From Meloidogyne chitwoodi (taxonomy: Eukaryota > Nematoda > Chromadorea > Rhabditida > Meloidogynidae), in assembly GCA_015183035.1 (NCBI GenBank), contig JACZZP010000006.1:2170001-2234000 (forward strand): a stretch of 64,000 nucleotides of DNA, written 5' to 3'. Numbering within the stretch: position 1 is the stretch's first letter; each line of letters begins with the position of its first letter. The notes beneath the pieces are model-generated. The model ran no database searches. It was given only the letters and a program-made list of their open reading frames with translations, and had not been told where the DNA came from. The position numbers and the translations under genes are program-made. Below, in pieces: positions 35,622-48,265 of this stretch.

Positions 35622-36925
35622 TTAACCAGAAATATCTAATAGAGCAGTCACAGCAGCTTCTTTAACACCTCCTTTTGCCTCCAAAACTTGTTTTATCACT
35701 TCTCTTTCAATACTTGGAAACATTTCGGCCAATTCATTTAATTCTTCTTCAGTGAATAATGGAGCATCTAATATTTTTTTAATTTTTAAAAATTATTTAA
35801 AATTTAATTTACTAATAATTTCTCTTGATTCTCCTCCCTCTTGATTTTGTTGTGGACGTGGAACAGGAGAGAAGGAAACAACCAAATTTATAACTCCCTC
35901 TTTACCTTCTCCCTTTAAATAATTTTTTTTTAGATTTAAAATTTTCAAAAAAAAAATTTTTTGGAACTTGCATAATTTAGGTCGCCACCCCATTTATTCG
36001 CAAAATTTTTTTTATTCACTTTTTTGGTGCAACATATTTTTTGCGAATAAATGGGGTGCTCACCTGAATTTTACAAGTTCCCACCTTTATTATAAATTTA
36101 AAAAAACCTGCGGTCCGCTAAGTTGGTACCACTCATCAATTACTTCACGATTAAAAATTCCTTGTGGAAGAATTAAGTGTGCCCATGCAACCAATTCATC
36201 ATTAGTAAAAGCACGCTGAGAGAATTTTTTTTTATTTTTCAAAAAATTATACCTCATCATAAATTTGTAAATAAATTGATTCAACTCCTTCAGGTAAATA
36301 AGCATTAACTGTTCGATTCCAATGAGGAGTCTTTCCGCCATTTACACAAGTTGGGGTTTCGAACAATGTGTGCCCTGCGATTACAACTTTAAAAAATATA
36401 AAAATAATTATACCAATTCTAAGTCGAATATATGGATCCATTCGAATGCCTGGAAGTCCATAATTTTTAGTTAATTTTGCTTCGACAATTTTAATTGAAA
36501 GACGACCACGCGTATGTGGAGGAACAAAAGAGTAAAAATTGTCCTTAAAAGTAGAGTAAAGTTTTATTTAGATAAATAGAAGTTTTAATAAAAAATCTGG
36601 GGTGATTTTGCTCTTTCACAAACAAAATAACCTCTTAAACAAGTCAAAAAATATAAAAGAAGTTACCGCAGATCCAAATGGTTGAAAAGGAGTTTGTTGA
36701 GGAATTGGAACAACAACATTTTGTCCTCCTTGGGTAGCAACAGTTTCAGAATTATTAGGATCTATATCTGGTATAGAAATACGCAAAAAGTCATCAGGAA
36801 GTTGGCCAATCATAACCTTAAAAATTTGTTTAAATTTTTAAAGAAACAAATAAAAAAATAACCCTGCTACGCAATTCTGTCAAATTTAAAGAATTTTTAG
36901 AAGGAAGAGGTCCAGCTTGTGCCAT
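35622..36925 (-). CDS. tli-1: Toll-interacting protein (TOLLIP)
   Basis: Endosomal adaptor that links ubiquitinated cargo to sorting machinery. Exons from 36925 down: MAQAGPLPSKNSLNLTELRS; VMIGQLPDDFLRISIPD (Tom1-binding region); then a C2 domain with GRLSIKIVEAKLTKNYG, MRMDPYIRLRIG, HTLFETPTCVNGGKTPHWNR, VESIYLQIYDE and RAFTNDELVAWAHLILP; KEGVINLVVSF; and a C-terminal CUE domain, LFTEEELNELAEMFPSIERE followed by VIKQVLEAKGGVKEAAVTAL. It stops at 35622. The order of domains and the RMDPY, RAF..DE and LF.EEEL motifs match TOLLIP. The length is near 280 residues, normal for the family. One intron carries a short fold-back element. It is divergent from UBE2Q. Confidence 0.95.
35963..36081. mobile_element. 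Short fold-back MITE in a TOLLIP intron (119 bp)
   Basis: The ends GGAACTTGCATAATT and AATTTTACAAGTTCC are inverted, with an inner perfect arm CACCCCATTTATTCGCAAAA and its complement. No target duplication is visible. Confidence 0.8.
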
Positions 36926-37378
36926 TTTTATTTTCTAAAAATAATTTTAACAGTAAAAAAATTATAAAAATGCAAAATTGGGTACAAAAACTTGGCTCGC
37001 GATTAGTCGGTCAATATTTTTTACGTTTTAAGATTTACCATTTCGACATTCCCTCTATTTTTACCACTTTTTTTAATCTTCGATTTTTTAAAATTTCTCT
37101 TTTAAAACCTTTTTACATGCAAAATTAGCTTTTTCTTCCACGAAAGATTAAATATTATAATGTTAGCTTATTCACTTATATGAATCAATTAAAATTTTCT
37201 ACGCAAAAATACATCATTTAAAGTTCAAAAATTTACCTTTTATATATTCTTTTTGCTTGAATGATTTTATTGATTTTTTTGCATTTATTTTTAAAAAAAG
37301 TTTCATTTTCAGCATCAACTTGAAGCGTAATTCCCTTTTTGTATTCAAGTTAGTATAAAATTAAATTTCAATAAAAAC
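36926..37378. promoter_or_regulatory. Divergent promoter region between TOLLIP and UBE2Q
   Basis: 453 bases between two divergent start codons. It is A+T-rich and no specific motif can be defended. Confidence 0.45.
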
Positions 37379-39094
37379 ATGGCTTGCATACAAAAACTTA
37401 AAGAAGATATTGCTCTACTTGAGAGACTATTTCCTAGAACTCACGAACGTTTCCAGGTTCTTTTTTTCTTTTAGAAATAGTTTTATTTTTTGTATTTTTA
37501 GATTGTTTCTGCATCGATTGACGAAATTGTTGTAAAATTTGTTGGGACAGATGGAAAGTCTATTCAAATTTGTGCTAACATTCAGGTTTTCTTTTTCTTA
37601 AAAAACTCACAAAAAGCTAATTTTAAAGGAAAATTACCCACGAGACCCTCCAATTTGGTTTAGCGAATCTGATGATGCCTTAGTAACTGCTATACTCGAA
37701 CAACTTACTCAAGAGCAGGATGGCACAAGTATTTTGACTCAACTTCATTTGTTAGTTCACAGGCTTTGTACTGCGCATAATTTGACCGCGCCACCAGAAC
37801 TTGATCTTATTGCTCCGGTTAATTTTTAAGTTTTTATTTATTATTTTTTTAAGAATCCACTTGATGATCGTGACGAGGGGAATGGAAGCGAATTAGAGAG
37901 CACTGTGGACGATGACGAAGAAGATGATTTGATGTGCGAAATGGAGGATGTTGGTGCTGCGCGTGTTGAGCATTTTGAGGATAGTCATGTATATTATTTA
38001 TTTAATTAATCCCCCTTTTGATTGTTTGTAGTCTGGTGTAGTGGATTAGTCCTTAGTTTTAGTATTAGAGCATTAAAGGTTTGATCTTTTCGAGAGTTAT
38101 AATTGAAATTAACCACTTTTCTTGGGTAAATTGATGTTATTTTTATAATTTCACGCAATAAAAAATATATTTTCTTCCCTTTTTATCTCAAAAAGTTTAT
38201 TTTAATTTTCTAGGTTCCACCGGAAGGTTTGGCTGTTATTACTCGTGTCTCTCAATTTCAACGTCAGCAACACCTTAAAGGTTTCAATTTTTGATTATTT
38301 ATCTTGTTTGTATTTATATAAATTTAGGCGCTCCTGCCGGATCTGTAACAGCTTCGGATCGTCTTATGAAAGAGCTTAAGCAGATATATAGCAGTGAAAA
38401 CTACAAAAATGGTTATTATTATTTTTTAATTTCCTTCAACATTTTCTTTTGTCAGGTATTTTCACAATAGAACTCGAAAAGGACAATTTATACGAATGGA
38501 ATGTTAAATTGAAGAAAGTAGATGAAGATAGTGCTCTTTCTTCAGATTTGAGAAAATTGGCAGGACCTCCATATAGCAAAGATGGATTGCTTTTTCAATT
38601 TATTTTTGGAACTGCTTTTCCGTTAGAGATTTATTTTTTAATATTTTATTTATTTTTTTAAGGTTTGAACCTCCTTTTGTTCGTCTTGTCTCGCCAGTTG
38701 TAACTAACGGTTTTTTTTAATTTTAACAAATTTTTAATTAAATTTATTTTTAAGGATTTGTGTTAAGTGGTGGTGCACTTTGTATGGAACTTTTAACAAA
38801 ACAAGGCTGGACAGCTTCTTACAGCGTTGAATCTTTAATTACTCAAATTTCTGCTACTTTGGTTAAAGGAAATGCTCGTATTTCATTTGAGCCAAAAAAT
38901 GGAAATTCTTATAGTTTGGTTAAAGCTCAGCAATCTTTCAAGTCACTTGTACATATTCATACTAAATCAGGTTTTTTTTAATAATTATTTTAAATTTAGT
39001 ATAAGCACATTTTTATTATGCCAATTTCTATTTTAAAAAAATATAAATTTTTTTAAAATAAGGTTGGTATACTCCACCAAAAAATGAAGGCTGA
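37379..39094 (+). CDS. UBE2Q: Ubiquitin-conjugating enzyme E2 Q
   Basis: Transfers ubiquitin as an E2 of the Q subfamily. The N-terminal RWD-like part reads [38 protein letters not shown] and [16 protein letters not shown]. An acidic linker ([16 protein letters not shown]) follows. Then comes the UBC fold: [53 protein letters not shown] and the catalytic-Cys segment [18 protein letters not shown]. Next are [14 protein letters not shown] [20 protein letters not shown] and [10 protein letters not shown]. It ends [14 protein letters not shown] at 39094. The noncanonical [15 protein letters not shown] motif and WYTPPK tail are specific to this subfamily. About 380 residues. The linker intron holds a tRNA-derived relic. 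Confidence 0.96.
38027..38105 (+). repeat. tRNA-derived SINE-like relic in a UBE2Q intron
   Basis: TCTGGTGTAGTGGATTAGTCC resembles box A, and GGTTTGATCTTTT resembles a decayed box B. Same family as the copy at 39754. Confidence 0.55.
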
Positions 39095-42000
39095 AAAATA
39101 TTAAAAAATTGAAACGGAAGATTGTATAAAAAATAAAAAAATCTTCCAAATAAGCGCAAAACCCTTTTTCTTTTTTTTGTGAAAATGTAATTTTTGAGAC
39201 TTTATCGACGATATATCTCTTTTCGTGAATATTTTTTGTAATGTCTGTCTTTTTTTGCTTATTAATTTTAACATTATAAACACAATAATGTTTAGCAAAT
39301 ATTTTAATTTTTTTTGAGAATTTTTTTGAATTTTTAAAAATTTTTTATACCTGAAAATAACGCAAAACTTAACTTTTTTTTAATTTTAAAATGAAACCTT
39401 AATTGCAAAAAATAAATTTAAAATAAATTTAAATAAAATTAAATATTTGCTTCTCAAAAAACTTGATAATAAATTTACTTTCACTCATACATTCTTCTCT
39501 TCTTTTTTTGGATTGGACCTTAAATATTACAACAATTATATTAAATTTTTTTCTATGATTCTTTTGTCGCGTGTAAATAAATTTTTAAAACTTTTTTTTT
39601 AATTAATTGAAATATTATTTAAATTTTAAAATATATCTACAATTATCTAAAAAAAATAAAATTTATTGTAGAGGGTTTATAACTATTTTTTATGTTTTTA
39701 GCTTTACTTTAAGTTATAGCATTATTTAATTGAAGAAGAGTTGCTTAAATAATGAGTTGTGGTGTAGTGGATAAGCTCTTTGTTTGTCAAGTTGGAAAGC
39801 TTGGGTTCGATTCCACCTGATGGTTTACTATGGCAAAGGTTTGTTAAATTTTAGTTTTCTATTAATTAAAATTTTTTTAATTATCCAAAATAATTTTAAT
39901 TTTTATAATTTTATTTTTTCATTTGTCAAAGAGTAAACTGAGGTAAAAAAAGAAAAGCAATCCATTTATTTGCCCAAACATAAATAAAAAAGAAATATGT
40001 GTGGACAGCGGTTAAAAAGGGCAAACGAAGATAAAGAGATGGAAAGAATGGTGTCTGTCAGTGTCACTCAAAAAGCTTAGATGAAACAAGAAACTGATTA
40101 AGGCCAAGGAAAGAGTGGACACAACAATAGGTTTGTGGAATTAAATTATTTTATTTTTATTAAACCATAAAATATCAGAGTAAACCTATTTAAAGCACTC
40201 AAAAACTCAATTTATTTTCTGGGATTTTTTTATTTTAAACTTGAGAAGCTTCCTTTATATCAACTTGGCGGTATTTTTCGACGATTTTTCCGACAAACTC
40301 AAAAATTACCGTCTAGGCGTTTATTAGAATAAAATTTTTTAAAAACCTTGAAGTTGATCTTTTGGGTGTAAAATATTTAGCTTATGTCAGCTTTTATTTG
40401 TTGAATACTCAAAGAGAAGTGATTGATTGATTGGGAGGAAAAGACAGAAGAAATGTGTCCTTAACCCAGTTTCGACCTTCGTCCACCCATTTTTTACCAA
40501 TAACGGGACAACCATCAACACATTTTATTTTCTTTTTTTTTTATTTTATTCTTTCTTAACATCTGCCCATTTGTGTGTGCGCGTTCCGTTCCTTTTACAA
40601 ACATTTATTTTATTTTTTCTTTTTTTTTTTTATATAAAAACAGCCGCCTGTTTATTTATTTTTATTATTTTTACTATTTTTAGATTTTTCTATAAAAATT
40701 AAAATAAATTTTTTTAAAGCTAAAAAATCTCAAAAATTCAAAAAATGTCATTAGAGTCAGAATTGTTTATTTTACAATTTTTAATATTTCTTACCTAAAT
40801 ATTCTTCTAAAAATTTTTATTTTTTAATTAAAAATATTTGTTTAATTTTCTTTATTTTATTCTATTTTTGTTAAATTAAAAAAAGTTCTGATACTTTTAC
40901 CCTTACATTCACTCCTTCCCCCACAAAATATTACACATCTGTCCGTTCCTTTTTTTCTTCTTTTTAAAATTTTATTATAAAAACATTAAATAAATATTCA
41001 TGACCATCATAATATTTTTTTTCATTTTGGAAAAAAATTTTAGAAAGGTCGTCTTTTCTCTTCCCTCTATGTTCTCTTTCCTCTATAAAATACCCAATTC
41101 ATCGTGCCACCCATTTCCTTTACTTTTTTCTCTCAATGTGGTTGAAAATAGGACAAAATGCTTAAATAAATATAAAAAAAAGGAAAAATAATATTTTTGT
41201 GTCTGTCTGTACAAAAAATAATAAATAAAATATTTAAAGGGCAAAATAAATATATTTATTTATTTAGTTAGTATATATTTAATGACCTTATTAACTTTTA
41301 TTTTATTTTTTATTAAAAATTTATTTACATTTTTTATTTAAGCATTAAAATAAAAATTTTCTCTCATCTGTAATTTTTACAAATAAATATATTAATTTTT
41401 GAGACTCAAGTGTCCTTGGGAAAATCAAAAATAATTTTTTTAAGTCCAATTAAGAATTTTAATTAAAAAAATTTTTTTTTTTTTTTCTTCACGATTGACC
41501 ACAATTAACCGCCAAAATGCTAAAAATTTAAAATTACAAAGCATCAAAAAATAAATAAAATCTTTATATACAAATTACATACACACGGTTACGCGACTGC
41601 GATGAATAATAAATTTTTGTGTTGAGAAAATAACCCAATATTTTTGCAAGGTCAAATTTAAAAAAAAAATAATATAATATTTAAATTTATTTAAAAATTA
41701 AAATGATCACAATTCTAAATTTTTATTTAAAAATGGTCAGTTCCATATTTTTCAAAATGGTCAATCGTGTATTTTTTTATAAATTGTCAAAAAAATTAAA
41801 GAATTATATAAACTCTAAAATCAATTATTTTTAAAAAATATTATACACATATTCTAATGTCAATATATATTTGATCATATTTTTATTAAACATTTTTAAC
41901 CAACTTTTAAATTTAGCAAAAATTTTTAAAAATTTTGTACTTTTATTTTTTTTTTAAATTTTTTGCAAAATGAGAAAGCAAAATTTCTTCAAGATTAAGA

Positions 42001-42919
42001 TTGGCAGCTGAATTTACCTCTCAGTAAATAAAAGAGAAAGAGAGCGCCATCTTTTCCCGCTTTTAGTGAATGACACTGACAGGCGCGAGACGAGAATAAA
42101 TAAGAGGAAAAATGCTGCTTGTTTGTCTACTTCCCTTCTTTCTCTCTCTCGTACATTTTTTCACTCTGCTACTTTTTCTCTTTTCTTTTATGTTCTCTCG
42201 TTGATTTTCTCTTTTCTTTTTATACTCCACATTCCCGACCATTTTTTAGTCTCTTTCATTTTATTTTTTCTTTCTTTTTCTCTATTTTCTCATATTATTA
42301 TTTTTTCTTGATTGTTTTTAAAGTTTTCTCTTCTCTGATCTTTGCACACCTCCCCCTCATATTTTTAGAAAAAAAAGAAAGAAAAGCAGAAATATTTATT
42401 TTTATTGGCCAGTCATTTTTGTGGTTATTTTATATTTATGTGTGAACTCTGGCCGTAAGGATTAGCTTTTATAAAACAAGTGGCTACTCTTTGTTTGCAA
42501 AAAAATATATTATTATTAGCAACAAAATAACAAGAAAATTTTTTTTATTTTTGCAAAATAGTAAATGTCAATTTGCTTATTTTTTGTTAAATATCCATTA
42601 GTTTGTTTTAAGACTCTAATGTAACCTTGATAAATTTTATTTTTTTGAGAATAAATTCAGACTCTAATGGTTCTTTTTAAATGTCCAGACTCAAAAGTCC
42701 TAGTTGATCAGACTAGGACATTTGATTCTAAGTATATAACAAAGATTTTTTTAAACTTTCAGAGCTTTACTACAAAATAGCCTTTCCAATAATAATTTAT
42801 TTATTCAACTACTTTTAAAATTAATAGTAGTGAAGAGAAAAGTAACATCAAAATTAGAGCAGCAAAACAATTTTCTTTTTTAGTGCATTTTGAGTCTTAA
42901 AATAAAAAAAATTCAAAAA
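39095..42919. other. 3.8-kb gene-poor intergenic region
   Basis: I find no supportable gene. Open frames at 40427-40702, 41000-41191 and 42066-42445 are Phe/Ser/Leu-rich low-complexity translations of pyrimidine tracts. The region holds the tRNA-derived copy at 39754 and GACTCTAATG words at 40748, 41401, 42610, 42659 and 42690. Confidence 0.6.
39754..39838 (+). repeat. tRNA-derived SINE-like element
   Basis: GTGGTGTAGTGGATAAGCTC (box A-like) and GGGTTCGATTCC (box B) are about 35 bases apart. The T-stem has mismatches and no acceptor stem forms, so it is not called a tRNA gene. Confidence 0.65.
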
Positions 42920-45016
42920 ATGACAAAAATTCTTCCTCTTCGAATTTTCTCTTCTCTTCAATCAAAAATTAAACAATTTAATAATCAATTAAATTTTAAA
43001 AATATATTTACTACAAATTGTGATCAAAAATTAGTTGAAGAATCTTCGATTAAAAAGTCATCTTTTTGGAGGCTTTCCACAGCTAAATTAAATTTTTTTA
43101 ATGAGAGATCTTTGCTTTGTTTTATGCAAAAACAAGTAAATAATTATTTAGATTTTTAAAATCTGACTGTGCGCAAAACAAGTTTTATAACGTAGAAAAA
43201 CGCCAAAATTAAACTTTGGCGTTCTTAAATATTTTTTGCAGTTGTAAAATATTTTTGGCGCACACCTTTTTAATTTTTTTAAATTTTCAAAAAAATTTAT
43301 ACTTTTTTCCTTTAAGCTATTCTTCGCCCAATGTCTCAAACTTTTGGTACTATTTTCTGTAGCAATTGCACAAATTATTTTTCTTCATCCTTTTCTTGAG
43401 TTATTCTCTAATTTGGAAGAATATTCAGCCAAATTTGAATTTTTACAACAAATTCAATTAAAACAACCAATATTAATTGTTGATTCTATACATGATTTGA
43501 TTGAGGTTTTGAAATTTTAAAATAATATTTAATTTTAAAAAAGTTGGTTTTTCTGTTTATTTTCTATTTCGGCACGGTTGTGTTACGGCGCGCGCGCCTA
43601 TAAAATAGCTAAATGAGCACTTATAATTTTAAAACTTTGTTAAAATATTCTTAATAGTGTTATCTAACGTCTCTAAAAATTTCAAAATTTTTGATCTTTT
43701 ATTGGGCAAATTATAGTTCAAAATTTGAAAAATTTCTCAATTGTTTGCCTTTTTTGGCCATAACTTTAATTATATTAAATCAAAAATTTTTAAATTTATA
43801 CGAATTATAGTTAACACTGTTAAGGATTTTTCTGCAAAATTTTGTAGCTATAGGTCTTAAATTGGTCATTTTATAAGCTTTACCGTGACCTTACCCTCTC
43901 TAAAATATTTAATTAAAATCCAAGTTTATTTTTTCTTTAAAACTTTTTTTAGTATAAAAAGAACATTTGGATGACAGTAGCAGTTTTATGCGCAGCTCTT
44001 TCAACTTCTTCATTTTTCCTTTTTCTTCTCCCTTCTAATTGTTCAATTCGTCAATGGCATGTTTATTTGGTATTTTTTTAATTTTTATTTTTTAATAGTA
44101 TTTTTTTTAAAAAAGGTTGGAATTTTCGATGCCTTCTCTTTCAGTTGTTTACCATTTTTATTCTCTACTCGTGGCTGTATTATTCAAAAAATAAAATTAC
44201 AAATTGGACAAGCTCTTATACAAGCACATAAAATTAGTTCTGCAGAAAAACTGATGAATAAAGTTATTTTTTTTATTTTTTTTAATTAATTTTAATTTTT
44301 TAGGCTCAATGTAGTGTCCAACCACGAGAAAAGGTTTTTTTAAAATTTAAATAAAAAAATTAAATTAATTTATAGTTACCATTATGTTCTGATTTAATTC
44401 TTCGTTCAATATTTCCTGTTGATTTACTTAAATTTCTTTTAATTTTGTGTGCAATGACACTTGCCTATTTATTAGTTGCTTATTTAATTTATTGGTGTAT
44501 TAAGCATTGGGTACCCCATAACAATTCTGATATAATACAAAGGTTTGTAATATAATTAAAATCAGAATTATTTTCAGAGTAGTTAGAATTTTTAAGAATA
44601 AAAATCAGAATTTCTGATTATAACAATTCAGAATAAATGTCAGAATAACTTTCAGAATAAAAATCAGAATAATTTTTAAGATTAAAACCAGAATTTCTGG
44701 TTTAGTGTACTAAATATCAGAATAAATGTCAAATTAACCAAAATAAATATCAGAATATTTTTCAGAATTTGATAAAAATTTCAGAATAAATAAATAATTA
44801 TTTTATATTTTCAGTTCTTCCATTTTTTGCCATTGCTATTTAAATAATAATAATTTATTAACATCACCTCTTTTATTAGAAAATAATAATAAATGTAATA
44901 ATAACCACAAACAACAACAACATTATTCTTTTGGCAATAATTCAGAATTATTAAAAAATTCATTTTTAATAAAAGAATCTCTTCCTTTACCAAATAAACA
45001 AATTCTTTCATTTTAA
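42920..45016 (+). CDS. Unknown multipass membrane protein
   Basis: Seven exons splice in frame from MTKILPLRIFSSLQSKIKQF to KESLPLPNKQILSF. Hydrophobic segments that could span a membrane are FFAQCLKLLVLFSVAIAQII, WMTVAVLCAALSTSSFFLFL, a weaker VGIFDAFSFSCLPFLFS, and DLLKFLLILCAMTLAYLLVA. The C-terminal tail is Asn/Gln-rich and polar. The first 30 residues are basic and lack acidic residues, so a mitochondrial presequence cannot be excluded. I do not recognise the family. Introns hold a short MITE (43168-43264), a dispersed fold-back repeat and a CAGAAT cluster. Confidence 0.65.
43168..43264. mobile_element. Very short fold-back element in an intron (about 97 bp)
   Basis: Outer arms TGTGCGCAAAAC and its near complement TTTTTGGCGCACA surround a central hairpin AACGCCAAA/TTTGGCGTT. 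It lies in the first intron of the membrane-protein gene. Confidence 0.7.
43560..43885. repeat. Dispersed fold-back repeat with a CpG-rich tip
   Basis: Related to the repeat in dyc-1 intron 1: TTTTAAAACTTTGTTAAAATA..AATAGTGTTATCTAAC on one side and TTAACACTGTTAAGGA..GCAAAATTTTG on the other. Next to it is GGCGCGCGCGCC (about 43586-43597), then TATAAAATAG, an exceptional GC run in this sequence. Confidence 0.65.
44535..44815. repeat. Intronic CAGAAT cluster
   Basis: At least ten copies of TCAGAATA, TCAGAATTT or CAGAATTTCTG lie between the last two exons of the membrane-protein gene. Confidence 0.88.
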
Positions 45017-45852
45017 ATATTTTTTTTTGGCAATTTTTTAATTTTTTTGTCTTTCCTTAACTCACCGTTTTTCTTGTAATTTTTGTTGTTCAATTCTTTT
45101 GTTTTTTTTTGACTTAAAAAAATTTTTTTCTTCTGATTTTATACCAAAAATATTTATTACTGTCAAGGACCATTTGAGTCTTAATTTTTATATATTTCCT
45201 TTGTTTATCCACGTCTATTTATAAGAATAAGACTCAAATGGTCTTTTCACCTCTCATTTTTATTTTAACAAAAATCTCCATTTTTTAAATTGTTTTCTTG
45301 TTTTTTAATTTATTTAATGCTTTTATTTTTCAACGATGGCCAATTCGTGCAAAGTGTACAAAATTTTAAAGAAGAAAAGAAGTCGCAAATTGTTATACAA
45401 AAAAATAACATTTTAAATTAAAATAAGATTTTTAGGTCCAGAAGATCAACACAAGATGGATAATAAAATGACATTTGAGTCTACTCTATTGATCTTTTAG
45501 TTTTGATCTTCTGGGTTAATTCATTTTATATTTTAAAGTGGGACAAACGAGACTCTTGATTTTTCTAATAGAGTATTGTCCTACTCTTTTTACTTAATAT
45601 ATATTTTTTAATTTATTAATTTTTTGTTGATCTTTTTTGTTTTTATATCCATTCCTAATTTATGCTTTTCATGTTTTTTAATCAAGCGATGAATAAAATA
45701 ATTACACAAATTTGACTTTTGATAGGAATTAGTCTTAAAACACTCATTTTTTATCGAAAGGGCAATAACGCCATTTCAGTAAATGCAAAGGATCGCAGTA
45801 TACTGTATTATAGGTGTTTTTTTTCTACTGATCAGTTTCAACGGAGTGGAGT
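45017..45852. other. Intergenic region with paired GACTCAAATGG words
   Basis: A 16-bp inverted pair, GACCATTTGAGTCTTA (about 45167) and TAAGACTCAAATGGTC (about 45228), encloses a 45-base loop. Further CATTTGAGTC and GAAGATCAACACAAG words lie at 45436-45590. No gene seen. Confidence 0.65.
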
Positions 45853-46284
45853 ATCATTCGAAAGAGCTTAAAAAGCTCTTTCGAATGAGCTATGAAAGAA
45901 AAAAATCTGTTAGAAATAAACCGAGATATGCGATTTCGAATTTCTGAGGGATATAACGCTTACCCCCACAAAACTTTGATCGAACTAATCTCAGTTAAAC
46001 TGGTACCTAATTCTATAAATTTTGGGCCAAAGACAGATCAACCAATGGCTTATTATCATACAAATTTGTTAGTCAATTCGTTCAATTTGAGCCGAGATAT
46101 AGATGAATAAAGATTATACGGCATAATTTTTATGAAAATACCTTAATTTTCTTTAATTTAATTTTTAAGCTTTTCTAAATAAAATAGCAATTTAAAATGT
46201 TGACTAAATAATGCCCACTGAGTCAAGGAATTTAATAAAATTAAAATAAAAAATTTTCCACCGCTCAGTTTTCCGTAAAAAATT

Positions 46285-46370
46285 AATTTCCACCAGAAGG
46301 ATTCGAACCTTGGTCATTTTTTTTCATTTCTCCCACAAAAAATGAAAATTCTCCACTTAACCAAAAATAT
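46285..46370 (-). repeat. tRNA-derived SINE-like element (left palindrome arm)
   Basis: Minus strand: TTGGTTAAGTGGAGAAT, then AGGTTCGAATCC and TTCTGGTGG. Same tail as the element at 16232. Mirrored in the right arm. Confidence 0.65.
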
Positions 46371-48179
46371 ATTTATTCTCCCCTAAATTTTCTCAATATT
46401 CAGAAGACTGTATCTCGACTTCTATACTATATCTGAGATAAATGAATAGCTCATTTAATTCAGCTTTTCGAGCTCTTTCCAATGATGTATGTCTCGGCCA
46501 AAACTTACCAATAGTTTAAAAGCTAAAAAATACCGTTTATTTATTACCCCCAAATTTTCAAATGCTCCTAGCACCTTTTTGAAAAAAATTTGAGGGTAAA
46601 ATTTTTAAAAAATTTTTGACAACAAATTCAAAATAAAATTGTCTAAAATCGTGCGCTTTTGGATAGTCAATACCATACTTTTGAGCTGAGTAATGAGCTC
46701 TTGAAGTTCTGGGGGTAATGGATTACACCAAAACTTTGAGAGATCACAGCGTCTTTCATTTGGGACCTAGAATCCTAAATTTTGGGCTAAAGATGGATCA
46801 GACAATGATCTAAAGTTGGTATCATTGATAAGTCCATTCGACCTATTTTGACCGAGATATGTGCTCCCGAAATTTTGGGTGGATCCAAGGCTTTGTTTGA
46901 TCATAACTCAGTTAATTTGGGATCTAAATCTATAAATTTTTGGTCAAAGACAGATCAACCAATGAATTATTATCATACAAATTTTTTAGTCAATTCATTC
47001 AATTTAAGCCGAGATATGCATCCATTATCCCCAAAATTTCAAATGCTCCTAGCACCTATAAATAATGAAATATTAGTGAAAATTTTTGAAAAATTTTTGC
47101 CAAAAAATTATAAATAATTGTCCAAATATATTGACAAAATTTTATCAAGTTCTGTCCGTGGATTAAGGTTTGGCGATATTTTTTAATTTTTGCTTAGACT
47201 CAAAATGACCTTTTGTAATTTGAATATTTTATATTTTTCGAATATTTGACATTATGAAGTTTTTACATTTTTTATTGAATAATGTATAAATATCATAATG
47301 TCAAATATTCGAAAAATATAAAATATTCAAATTACAAAAGGTCATTTTGAGTCTAAGCAAAAATTAAAAAATATCGCCAAACCTTAATCCACGGACAGAA
47401 CTTGATAAAATTTTGTCAATATATTTGGACAATTATTTATAATTTTTTGGCAAAAATTTTTCAAAAATTTTCACTAATATTTCATTATTTATAGGTGCTA
47501 GGAGCATTTGAAATTTTGGGGATAATGGATGCATATCTCGGCTTAAATTGAATGAATTGACTAAAAAATTTGTATGATAATAATTCATTGGTTGATCTGT
47601 CTTTGACCAAAAATTTATAGATTTAGATCCCAAATTAACTGAGTTATGATCAAACAAAGCCTTGGATCCACCCAAAATTTCGGGAGCACATATCTCGGTC
47701 AAAATAGGTCGAATGGACTTATCAATGATACCAACTTTAGATCATTGTCTGATCCATCTTTAGCCCAAAATTTAGGATTCTAGGTCCCAAATGAAAGACG
47801 CTGTGATCTCTCAAAGTTTTGGTGTAATCCATTACCCCCAGAACTTCAAGAGCTCATTACTCAGCTCAAAAGTATGGTATTGACTATCCAAAAGCGCACG
47901 ATTTTAGACAATTTTATTTTGAATTTGTTGTCAAAAATTTTTTAAAAATTTTACCCTCAAATTTTTTTCAAAAAGGTGCTAGGAGCATTTGAAAATTTGG
48001 GGGTAATAAATAAACGGTATTTTTTAGCTTTTAAACTATTGGTAAGTTTTGGCCGAGACATACATCATTGGAAAGAGCTCGAAAAGCTGAATTAAATGAG
48101 CTATTCATTTATCTCAGATATAGTATAGAAGTCGAGATACAGTCTTCTGAATATTGAGAAAATTTAGGGGAGAATAAAT

Positions 48180-48265
48180 ATATTTTTGGTTAAGTGGAGA
48201 ATTTTCATTTTTTGTGGGAGAAATGAAAAAAAATGACCAAGGTTCGAATCCTTCTGGTGGAAATT
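48180..48265 (+). repeat. tRNA-derived SINE-like element (right palindrome arm)
   Basis: Exact inverted counterpart of the copy at 46285-46370, so the SINE-like sequence was present before the arm was duplicated. Confidence 0.65.

Noticed and set aside
42066..42445. Two overlapping Phe/Ser/Leu-rich frames of 81 and 108 codons
   Set aside because: Translations of a pyrimidine-rich tract; no start context, splice structure or conserved residues.
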